DNA from: Emergomyces orientalis | Taxonomy: Eukaryota > Ascomycota > Eurotiomycetes > Onygenales > Ajellomycetaceae | Direction: 5' to 3' | Assembly: GCA_002110485.1 (NCBI GenBank) | Contig: MOWL01000089.1 | Location: 1,054,001-1,118,000 of the forward strand | Length of the DNA: 64,000 nucleotides | Shown: piece after piece, positions 56,001 to 64,000 of the stretch | How the letters are laid out: each line of letters starts with the position of its first letter | Position numbering within the stretch: position 1 is the first letter of the stretch | Translations under genes and position numbers: made by a program | Notes under the pieces: model-generated | Databases searched by the model: none | What the model was told of the DNA's origin: nothing | The model's input: only the letters and a program-made list of their open reading frames with translations

Positions 56001-56601
56001 CAGAAAAGCTCAGACTTCAAAAACATCCAGATCGAGCAGCACGAAATCCAGCGGGAAGATATCACGCCCTGGTACTGCTTCAGGTCACCCTCCACCCCCG
56101 CCTCCACCTGCTGTTGCTGCTACTACTCCATCCGCCAGTTCAGATCCTATCAAACAGGAAACGCCATCTCCTCTGCCCCAGGTAAACTCCGATATCGATA
56201 CGATCCCTACCCCTGATTTATCATCCCCCCCACTTTCAGCCAACTCGTCCAGCGGGGGCTTGTCTGGGTGGCCATCCGATCCAATAACGCAGCGTACCTA
56301 CAAGGAGCCATCAAAGAACCTGTCACCTGCCATTAAGCTCGATGACGGCGTGACGTCCACCTCTCATACCCATATGTCGCCTCCACTCACTCCTCTCTCC
56401 TTGGAAAGTTCCGCAGGGCAGCCTCGGATTACTGTGAAACCGCCATCTGCCACGCTGGACTATCACACCGCGACTGCTACCCAGCCGTCAAGTAAACAGC
56501 TCCCTGTTTTCACATCCACCTCTGCAATCCCGTTTGCCGCTTCTACCGTTTCTAACGTGCCTTCGGCTCCGCGCCAGGAAGAAGACAAACACCAGCAGTA
56601 A
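53071..56601 (+). CDS. hosB: HosB/Hos3-type class II histone deacetylase
   Basis: Removes acetyl groups from histone lysines in the nucleus; in Aspergillus the homologue is HosB, related to yeast Hos3. A single uninterrupted exon encodes 1176 residues. The N-terminal 170 residues are Ser/Pro/Arg-rich. The deacetylase domain runs from about 188 (KTLVIVQDACYGHRFSRPRT) to 620 and has RPPGHHCSADYPSGFCWLNN (His-372 and 373), the zinc-binding IIDFDLHHGDGSQE (Asp-408/410, His-412/413), SAGFDASEWEG (Asp about 539) and LEGGYSDRAL (Tyr about 590). The C-terminal 550 residues are low-complexity, Ser/Pro/Thr/Arg-rich and contain a PPPPPPP run; they probably serve localisation and partner binding. All catalytic residues are intact. 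Two upstream ORFs precede the start. Confidence 0.95.
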   Translation: MDLSQQEQPSSAGKFQRRMSNKPPDELTNSFNRLSLATGSVTGGPFSSPSPSPYQSPSRSFDRANSHSRHDSPSRAFANYPSAPRRTPSSSSLRDERRVSAPSLQKRSSVSSLRSVQNYSGSGVAPPRPSLSRRASSNFLSTTSSSMRPKSPLPDSPVQPVSPTASSIAREHFKKELALHQSADLQSKTLVIVQDACYGHRFSRPRTSKAGLEQIVERPERLLASVLGVSTAYIRMGRRHDDGQFAPHPDIDFRSLPIPPFQIRKTARTMPLNSPAVTHVHGIKWMDELRVMCEAAESRLALNGKELVRPSSSGKESNLGNPPKLHEGDLYLCPESLNAFEGALGGVCEAVDAVFGPASTTRAFVSIRPPGHHCSADYPSGFCWLNNVHVGITHAAMSHGLTHAAIIDFDLHHGDGSQEIAWEQNRKAKAASKNAPPHKKTSIGYFSLHDINSYPCEAGDVNKVRNASVCIDNAHGQSIWNVHLEPWKTSAGFWELYNTKYSILLEKARNFLRAHTQRLLSSQNPSLPKAAIFISAGFDASEWEGVGMQRHKVNVPTDFYAKFTTDIVRMAEEEDLGVDGRVISVLEGGYSDRALISGVLSHLSGLADSQRNTSENGDNRLATEMLSRLGLNDRPETVLEEDSTFDTEWWKLPLLEELELLANPPPPTPARKSREKGPPTYCSPTQASVAKIVLPSRDRKSISSQLNAGDGAYLRPPLPVIDWATAAYEMSKVLIPTDRQTVSYQHAELKIENTRTRRHRHSTSNVSEVHAVDDRRPMQLRERKPKSPSPELQTPKRPSRASRRTTIASVSDLPGTSIIGSPGSGNQNSKTVDSQNSRRLSIASTVASTVGATHRKGSVEGTSPPSSNGSSGRILNSQPGTSNGEAADPLAVKKSRVANVRTSPRKVVAAPQARSIGGAPIPPARSSSINTDTSERDLTNLSAGIKKLNIKLKVPSPEEHAAREEERRKVTTSRSTSRKAQTSKTSRSSSTKSSGKISRPGTASGHPPPPPPPAVAATTPSASSDPIKQETPSPLPQVNSDIDTIPTPDLSSPPLSANSSSGGLSGWPSDPITQRTYKEPSKNLSPAIKLDDGVTSTSHTHMSPPLTPLSLESSAGQPRITVKPPSATLDYHTATATQPSSKQLPVFTSTSAIPFAASTVSNVPSAPRQEEDKHQQ

Positions 56602-57672
56602 ATGTGCGGGCGTCGGCACCTTAGTGTCCATGTTCGCGACTTTTCCTGCACCTACGTTTTCCTTTGCCTATTTCCCTGTTGCTTCTTCTATCTATACCCG
56701 CTGTACTGTATATTTAATCATATATTTCTCTCCCGTCGTCTGCATGCTTGCTATCCCCTATGTGTTCCTTAATTTATTAATCAAGTGTTCCATGTCAGAT
56801 TTTCATTTTCCCCCCTATGCACCCCTTTTTTTAAAGCACCCCCTAAGCTACTCGCGTTAATTTACTTTCCTGTTCTCGATCTTATTTACCTGTTTTCCTT
56901 TCTTTTTATGTTCAACCTGTATTATTTTATTCTCCATATCCCTTATCCCCCTACGTCCTATTAGTTTTACTACTGCTATTTGTGCGAGTACAATTATACC
57001 CCATGCAAGGAGCAGGCTATGTATTCTAGCGAGTACGATGGTTTCCGCTCTGTAATCCTAGTTTTGTTTCTTCCTTTTTTTTTAAAAAAAAATGGAAGGT
57101 TGGGAATGCAACCCGGCTTGTTATTCCCCAATGTATGCGACGGAATTTTGCGATTTCAATCAATTTCGTTACATGTAGTGTGGCCATGGAAGTGAGGAAA
57201 AATTACATATTATCTTCTTTCCACCTGAGGTCTACTCGGAGGCTTTCTTTTTTTTTCTTTTCTGCCAATCTTTTTGGCCATCGAGCAGGTGTCACGTATG
57301 CTGAGTTGTCTTTCTTAGCGTTTTAATTAATTATCAATTTTATACATAGTACTAATATGCCCAAACCAAACCAATTCAGTCAGATGGATATCCCATTTTT
57401 GTTCTTGGCCCCTCCTCTCACAACGTGAATTTCAAAATTGTCTCTCTTTGTTTTATTTTGACCATGACAAACTTCAAGCTGTTAGCAGAGCGCTGGTCAA
57501 GCGGGCCCCAATTTCTTCCCCAGTCATACATCGCCTGCTCCCTCTTCATTTCTCCCACTTCTGAGACATTTTCCCGGGTAGCTGCTCTATTCTCTTAACA
57601 TTGATACAGAACACTCAGTCATTGTCTTGAACTAACTGCAGTTCATTCTCTTTCATTCTTTTTCACTTGCTT
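56602..57672. other. T-rich trailer region, no gene
   Basis: The plus strand is T/C-rich from 56602 on, consistent with the 3' side of the deacetylase gene. Frames are low-complexity. Nothing else is seen. Confidence 0.55.
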
Positions 57673-58107
57673 TCATTTTCTTTCCCTTTCTACTCTCTTT
57701 GCCTTCCTCTCTGTTTTTAACCACAAGTTTTCGGTGACTCTGGTTTTCCCAGCAATCCTGTAGTAGCCTATATATATGGTATGACAAGTCCCCGTGCATC
57801 AACTGAAAGGGAACATACCAACGTGGGTAGGTGTTTCGATGATAAATGAGCACAGCTCATTCATCAGTGGTGGTGGAATCAGTTTCAGCCTCTGGTCATC
57901 GGCGTATTGCGTGTCATCATAATTTGATAAACTCACCATTGTGATCAAAGAAAATGGGGCAGGTTTGTGTGTAGTTGTGACTTCTTGTTGTAATTGAGTC
58001 TTGCCTCTTTGTGAATAATCTTGAAAAACCTTCACAGCGTATTCTGATGATTGGAAAAACTCATGTGAGCTTCGCACATCGATACAGAGATAGATACTTT
58101 GGTTATC
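57673..58107 (-). other. Coding-like sequence without a clear start
   Basis: A minus-strand frame reads DVRSSHEFFQSSEYAVKVFQ, DYSQRGKTQLQQEVTTTHKP and LKLIPPPLMNELCSFIIETP. A 49-nt intron with good GTGAGT and CAG borders (ending before RLKLIPPPL) and a second GTATGT intron can be drawn, leading to a basic tail ending ERERK. No ATG in frame lies at the 5' side, which begins only about 40-70 bp after the stop codon of the 516-residue gene. It may be a separate short gene, lost 3' exons of that gene, or a relic. No family was recognised. Confidence 0.35.
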
Positions 58108-58144
58108 TAGATAACACAGTCCATTTATGTATTTTGAGAAAAAT

Positions 58145-59901
58145 CTAAACCATCACCTCCCTTGCTAAGGCATTGTTTTTCGCAGCTCGAGGAAGCCTCC
58201 TTCTGAATGACTGAGATTTTGTGATCCCTTGAGGTCGGCTTTGTGGTGGAGCTGGCTTGGAGTTCTTTTTCATTTGCTGAGCCCTTGCATTTCTTTGAGT
58301 TTCAGCCTTCGGTGCTACCTGGCTTGAACTTGCTGTTTCCTGTACTGCTTGCTCTTGAGCTTTTCTTGATGCCATGTCAATAATTCGCTGGCTCCTGCGC
58401 AATGAACCCGTCTCAGCTGGAGGCCTCGTTGAAGGCTTTTCCAAACGAGAACATTGCTTTCGTGATGGTTTGATTATAATATCTTTCCCTGTGGCTCGTC
58501 CTGCAATGGTGCTGCTTTGATTTGATAATGCCAAAGAAATCGTCCCCAAATCTGCGTGGCTAACATGTTTAGCAGAAACGGCTGGTTTTGCTCCCTTGCG
58601 TGAAGAGACTCGCGACGTACCGATAAATCCTAGGGAGGCAGTGGATTTCTTCGTACCGCCGGCTGAGTGTCGACTTCTCCTCAAATGCTTCTCTGCACTT
58701 GGAGGCACGGGTTCGGCATGCGCTGATGGCAATGCTGAAAATTCTGTGGTTTCGTCCGCTCTCTCTGTAGGGCAGGATGCATTGTCTATGCTTTTATTGA
58801 CTGATTCTGCACATTCTTGCTCAATTTTCGGAAGCTCTCCTTCTATCCAGCGCATCCAAGTCATAAATCCGTCTAGATTAGATTCCAGTGTGTTTTTCAC
58901 AGAATGAATCCAACCCATATCTTCAGGTATCAAAGGATCGCGTATGCCCGCTTCCCAATTTATAATGTCTTGCTCCCGCTTTTTGCGCGAAGCCTCTGCC
59001 TTCTCCCTCATACGTGGGAGGCGTTTGTGATTGAAATAATGATACTCTTTCCACTGGTCTATTTTAGACTGTTGTTTTTCATCGATATGTAACTGGATGC
59101 TGCCCTCAATCCCTTCAGTTTTCCGGTAGTCATGCACAGCCTGCTGATACTTGGTGAAAATCTCCTTTGTTCGTCGCTGTTTTTGCTGATAATTTAGAAA
59201 CCGAACCCATCGATTTCTTTGCCCGAGATAGAACTGTCCCCAGAATTCAATCATAGCCTTATGTTCCCTCCAGTCTTTATGATCACCTCGGCTCATTTCT
59301 AGTGGAAAGGCCGGCCGCCCTCCTGTCTCTATCAGATAATTGTAATGTTCCAAATTCTCTGCGCGAAGCCTCGCTCTGATAGCTTTGGTCTCTGGGCCCG
59401 GACTCGGGGTATGGGATGGGGTATTCGTTGTGTACACACTCGCAGGGGAAGTAGAGGCGCGGCGAGCATCTGCACTCTGCAAATTTCTGTTGTACTCAAA
59501 AACATTTAGTCAATCGTCTGAATATCTCTACATCAACACTGCACATGAAAATCTCACTTAAGCTTCTCCCCCACTGCTGTTGCATCCAAGCTGTAATCAC
59601 GGCCTCTTGAGTCGACGACCTCCCTTCAGTCACAATATCAGTATCCACAACCGCAGAGGGGATATACCAAATAATGAGAGTCCAGATCTATCATACTTCA
59701 ATTTCTTCATATGTTCTTCAGTCCATTTTCCCTCATCTGATCGGTAAATCAACCTTCTCAGCATAGTCAGCATGTGATTTGAAATTCAATGATTCAATGT
59801 TATGATTGTTAGCAAAAGTGGGTATCTTACGCTACGCCCTTCAGGTCATTTGCAGTTAATGTGTCAAGATCATCAATAGATAGTGTTATTGTGTGAGGCA
59901 T
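58145..59901 (-). CDS. Basic 516-residue protein of unknown function
   Basis: Four exons (59831-59901, 59668-59756, 59558-59623, 58145-59469) join in frame to 516 residues starting MPHTITLSIDDLDTLTANDL. Exons 2 and 3 encode EGKWTEEHMKKLKYDRSGLS and STQEAVITAWMQQQWGRSL, whose Trp spacing recalls a Myb/SANT-like DNA-binding unit. The middle is helical and rich in Trp, Lys and Glu (EFWGQFYLGQRNRWVRFLNY; QSKIDQWKEYHYFNHKRLPR). A second region has GFMTWMRWIEGELPKIEQEC. The C-terminal 200 residues are Ser/Arg/Lys-rich with nuclear-localisation-like clusters (RRSRHSAGG; LRRSQRI; RRRLPRAAK). It is probably nuclear. It is divergent from the FHA-kinase gene, with an AT-rich block between. Intron 2 is only about 44 nt, so the 5' exons are less certain. 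I do not recognise the family. Confidence 0.65.
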
Positions 59902-61663
59902 GGCGAATACCGATGTACCAGTTCAGATTTATCGATGGTGTATCAAGAGACAATGTGCCAGGTTGAAATAAAAAAGTGAGATTGAGATGTTTTTCGAGTG
60001 TAGAAAAAGAGAAAGAAAATAAAAATAAAAACAGAGCTGAGTGAGATCTGCGAAAATCTGGCTTCAGTGACAACAAACAATCTTCAGGAGGGCTCCAGGC
60101 GCTATACCAAAACAGAAGGAGTCAAGATGCTCAGAGAGAGGACAAAATATGTGTGAGTTCAAAAATGTAACATGATGATTGTTATGTGCTCACCCTGCAG
60201 TATTTATCTTCGGGAGTTAATCAAGCAGTCAAGCAGCTTCTCTGAGTTTGGCCCAGAATGGTGTTTCATGAAATAAATATTCTGGAGCATGAAACATAAA
60301 AGAGATTACCAGAGTTAATTATAATAGTTAACTAACGTGGTTCACCACGCAACGCCCGTTTCCACCCAACGCCCGCATTTTCCCATACAAATTGTCATAA
60401 ATTTAATATTCATATCTCGACCACAAATTATTATAATAAATTTACAAGTGATAATTTATAGTTATTTACTAAATATATGTATTTTATGAAGTTTATTTTT
60501 CTAGAAAGTTATATTATATGATGTGTATTACATGTGTAAAAATCAAGTCTATTTTCTCATATAAATTTATATGAGATGTATTCAGATTACTAGCTTGTAT
60601 TTTTCACTTTCTATGAGAAAAATTGATTATTTTGTAATATTTAAATAACTTTCTTTATATATATTATTTTCTATTATAATATAGATTTAAAACTAATTAT
60701 ATAGTGTTCTAAAACATATATAATTTTTAATAAAAAATATAAAGTGTATATATTGATGACAATACTGTAATCTGAATACATCACTTACAACTTGAATTTA
60801 TAAGTGTAATTTATAAATAAAAATATATAATAATACGTAACTCAGCAACATACTGATAATGTTAAATTTTAAATTATCTATTTATTAATATGTATATATA
60901 AATCAGTAAATTACATATTATATAGTATTTTTATATGATGATTGTTAAGATATCAGTAGATGACCATTCTTGATTTTATATGGAAAATGGCGGGCGTTGG
61001 GTGGTACCGATCATGTTAATAAGTTACAAGATACAAATCTGATTGTTGAATTACCAACTGATTCCCCAGTTAACTGTTACATATCATGCTATTCCCTTGT
61101 TCCAGAGCAGCAGAATAAACAAAGGAGATTATTGTTAGAGCTTGTATTTTTCAGCCCGCAGGACACACACACACCAAGTCATCCGATTCCTTGCAATCCA
61201 TGTGATGGATGTTGATTTCTGCGAATGATGGAGGGCCACGCCAACAAAACAGAAAAAAAGCAAAGAGAAAATTCAAGGAGCAAGGATCTGGGGTGAGGCT
61301 CGCTGTCCTATTCAAAAATGCTAGGAAAACATACCCACCACTTGGAATTGAAGGAACCACCATCTGCAGTGTGCACAGAAATCAGATGCCTGACAGATTA
61401 GACCTGGTGCACATTTCTCTATTTGCTCTCTCAAATGCAACCTGCAGTCTTGTCCTTGATTGGCCATGTCATGAATGCGCTCCTTGTTTCCCAGGCGCTG
61501 CACTGTGTTTGTCATTCATAATTCATTTGTCTATAAGTGCATGTTCTCTTTCTCTTCATGCTGAGGTTGGCTTGATCTTGAAAAATTCCCATTATTTGGA
61601 GAGAGACCTTACTCACATTGACAATAACATCAAATTTACGCAGTACCGCCTGAGCTGTCAAAA
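59902..61663. other. Divergent intergenic region with inserted AT-rich element
   Basis: About 1.76 kb between the start codons of the 516-residue protein and the FHA kinase. The AT-rich, inverted-repeat-bounded block occupies 60362-61004. The remainder has normal composition and no gene. Confidence 0.5.
60362..61004. mobile_element. AT-rich block bounded by GC-rich inverted repeats
   Basis: Left end CCACCCAACGCCCGC followed by ATTTTCCCATA, right end the reverse complement of CCACCCAACGCCCGC followed by CATTTTCCATA: about 26 bp of inverted repeat with one inserted base and one deletion. The 590 bp between are extremely A/T-rich with almost no G or C and no reading frame. An extra imperfect copy of the motif (CACGCAACGCCCG) precedes the left end at about 60350. 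This looks like a short non-autonomous DNA element whose interior has decayed, possibly by repeat-induced point mutation. No target duplication is clear. Confidence 0.6.
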
Positions 61664-63983
61664 ATGGAAGACGGAATAGAAGACCCAAACCTTATTTTAA
61701 TCATCAGAGCAAGGCAGGAAGGCCCCACTGAGATTCTGGGGTTGCCTCACAATAGAGCACGCTTCATCCCTCCCCCTCCAGCTGTAATCACACAACATAA
61801 GCGAAAACCACAGGGCCGGAACACCACCCCCGAATCAGATTCGGAAGAAGACAGCGACAGTTGGAAGGAGATTGATGAGCTTCATGGAAGTCTGCAGTTA
61901 ACCTTCAAAAAGCCACCCACTAATATTACCCGTGGATTCTTGTTTGGCACTGATAAGAAACGCTGTGATGTTTTGCTTGCTGAACAGGGGACGCGGGGTA
62001 TAAGTGGGGTTCATTTCTGTATTACATTCGATGAAGAAGGATGTCTCATACTGAAGGATGTATCTACCAAACAAACTGCTGTCAGTTATGATGGCTGGGG
62101 AGCGGAGTACTGGCGGAGAGGTTTCAAGTGGATTCTATCCCTTCGCGGAAAGACGCCCCGTATACATCTTCCGAATGGCTTTTGCTATGAGATCACATTC
62201 CCAAGCCACTATTCCTGTCAAGAGCAGTACCAGGCGAATATGAAAGCCTATTTGGAAGCAAGCAATGACCAGTCTCTCGCTCTTGGGGGGCTTCACGTAC
62301 TTAGCCGAGACCCAACTAGGCCACATACTCCAATAAAAAACCCAATCTACCTTCCCATTGCGACTATTGGAAGCGGCTCGTTTGGGACGGTTAGCAAGGT
62401 TATTGATGTTAGCACTGGGCTCACATATGCTTCTAAGAGCCTTTCTCGAACTTCTGATCCAGAAGCCCCAGATTCAAAGACTACAACTTTGGAAAAGATA
62501 GAGTTAGAAAAGATAGTCATAAAGAAAGAGTTTGAAAAGGAAATACAAATAATGAAACAGCTTGTTCATGTATGGCACTCCATTCCACACTACTACTGGA
62601 CCAAGGTTAACTTGTCGCATAGAAACATATCGTTGAGTTTGTGTGCTCTACAGAACGTCCGTTGCAGCTTATTATGGAATACATGCCCTTGGGAAACTTA
62701 CGACATCAAGATCAAGTTGACCCAATTATTACAGAAGAAATTCAGCTTGTTCTAGCTCAAGGGTTGAATGCTCTTCGTTACATGCATTCTGAATATACCA
62801 CCCATCGAGATATCAAACCAGAAAATATCCTTGTTCAGGGCAGAAGAGACTCCTTTCATATTAAATTGAGTGATTTTGGGTTGTCCAAAGAAGGGAACTC
62901 TCTCGTTTCCAATGTTGGAACACCATATTATGAGGCTCCTGAAATAAACACATGTCATGTCAAAGGGATAGAATATGACAATAAAGTTGATATCTGGGCT
63001 CTCGGGTCGTCGTCCTTGAATTCACCTATGGCATTCCCCTAGTCAGCCGCGAAGCACATCACAACGCCATCACTTCCACGGCCCAGGAGGCCGCAGCTAT
63101 CAATCCAGACAGCCAGCTCTTTTTTCTGGTGTCCAGAATGTTGGAGATAAATCCCCAAGACAGAGCCTCTGTGTATGATCTCTTTGAGGGGGAATCTACC
63201 ATCAAATTTTCCTCGGAAAATACTGGAGCCACTTTGGGTTCAAGAACTCCAACAAATCATGGCCATTACACACAGTCAGGTGTGGCCTCAGAATCTCCAG
63301 ACAGTGTTAGACACATCTCAACAGCCAAACTGCAATCACCTACGGAAAAGCGGCGGAAATCGTGTACTAATTCCAATAGCCGTCGTGTCAAGCGCTGTCG
63401 AAACCTAATGGATGGTGACTCTGTGACCCAGCTGCAAAGCGACAAAACTGTGAAAAATGTTGGTATCAGTGCAGCCCAAAATGACCATGGAGACTGCAGG
63501 TGCTTCGAAAATAGTCCCCAATATGGTGATGCTGGTAACTTTCAAAATTGTAATCAATCGCATGTAATTGATAGTAAACAAGCCAGTGGGGGACCTGGCT
63601 CGACCTATAGCTCAAGAAAACGAAGGGAGCGCCGGGCGGAGTCCTTAGCAGATCCTATTTCACAGGATAACAAGCACAAGGATGATCTCACTGCAGGTGT
63701 TCACTCATCATTGTCAGCACAATCACAGTGTGTGATCACACGAGATTTGACATCTCCGGACCAACCGCGGAGGATCACCGCTGGCTCCAAATCAACTTTG
63801 AGTAATAATAATAATATAAGGTTAGTTATTAGCCCGTTCAATTCAGGTCTCTGTTTATAATGGGATTATATATGTTCTCTACTAAGCTGCAATTGATTTG
63901 CGCACAGAAATAACGCAACACGCAGCAATCAAAAAGATAGTCTTCACAAAGACAGCACAAAGGGTGGAAAATTTGGGTTTTGA
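61664..63983 (+). CDS. FHA-domain Ser/Thr protein kinase with a frameshift
   Basis: An FHA domain followed by a protein kinase domain is the layout of the Chk2/Cds1/Mek1 checkpoint and meiosis kinases. Exon 1 (61664-62569) starts MEDGIEDPNLILIIRARQEG. The FHA region lies at about 88-180 (FLFGTDKKRCD, GISGVHFCITF, ILKDVSTKQT). The kinase begins with IATIGSGSFGTVSKV and the Lys in YASKSL (258). Exon 2 (from 62623) has LIMEYMPLGNL, HRDIKPENIL, LSDFGLSK and GTPYYEAPE, so all core motifs are present. At 63004-63006 one base appears to be missing: DIWALG is followed by a stop at 63040-63042, while VVVLEFTYGIPLVSRE goes on in the next frame for about 280 codons. A last exon (63908-63983) ends GGKFGF. 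The C-terminal tail is Ser/Lys/Arg-rich. It is a recent pseudogene or an assembly error; identity of the family is secure. Confidence 0.8.
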
Positions 63984-64000
63984 AACATGTGTATCTTCAG

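Noticed and set aside
61209..61679. 156-codon plus-strand frame before the kinase
   Set aside because: It overlaps the kinase start in another frame, has no family likeness and is probably leader sequence.
1..64000. CRISPR arrays, rRNA genes, bacterial-type operons
   Set aside because: None is present; the DNA is eukaryotic with spliced genes.

Overview
The window looks like nuclear DNA of a filamentous ascomycete, most likely a eurotiomycete of the order Onygenales (dimorphic fungi and relatives). This rests on the gene set (a chitin synthase of the class I/II type, secreted M28 leucine aminopeptidase LAP1, LaeA-like methyltransferase, Zn2Cys6 regulator, Hos3/HosB histone deacetylase, UstYa/DUF3328 protein), on short introns of about 44-150 nt with GTATGT/GTAAGT donors and CTAAC/CTGAC-like branch sites, on long pyrimidine-rich flanks, and on decayed class I and class II transposons. 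The organism is an inference; no rRNA, tRNA or CRISPR was found.

Layout. 1-2300: no intact gene, some decayed coding-like sequence. 2302-4381 (-): argininosuccinate synthase in ten exons, two of them microexons, divergent from 5222-7340 (+), the mitochondrial AFG1 ATPase; a perfect Gcn4/CpcA-type TGACTCA lies between them. 8924-9175 (+): small cysteine-rich protein. 10302-14416 (-): chitin synthase with a very long low-complexity N-terminus. 15324-15785 (-): cytidine-deaminase-like enzyme. 17400-18525 (-): DUF1774 membrane protein. 18526-23304: large gene-poor gap. 23305-25167 (+): eleven-exon LaeA-like methyltransferase. 26693-28012 (-): LAP1. 28013-31926: gene-poor. 31927-33622 (+): R3H-domain protein.

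34554-39321 is the accessory stretch of most interest: a UstYa-type oxidase-like protein with both HxxHC motifs, transcribed head-to-head with a 104-residue secreted protein that has two Lys-Arg sites opening two related peptides, then an internally deleted Tc1/mariner element with 148-bp inverted repeats, then a second tiny secreted protein. This arrangement resembles fungal dikaritin-type RiPP loci but is not proven.

40977-44696 holds a Zn2Cys6 regulator that seems to have lost its middle, divergent from an intact NmrA/isoflavone-reductase-like gene. 45986-48240 is a 3'-truncated Ty1/copia retrotransposon. 49424-50812 (-) is a 2EXR protein, 51243-52009 (-) an unrecognised three-exon gene, and 53071-56601 (+) the HosB/Hos3 histone deacetylase with two upstream ORFs.

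The right end (57673-63983) holds a 516-residue basic protein of unknown function and an FHA-plus-kinase protein (Chk2/Mek1-like architecture, with a one-base frameshift), transcribed divergently. Between them sits a 643-bp extremely AT-rich block bounded by GC-rich inverted repeats.
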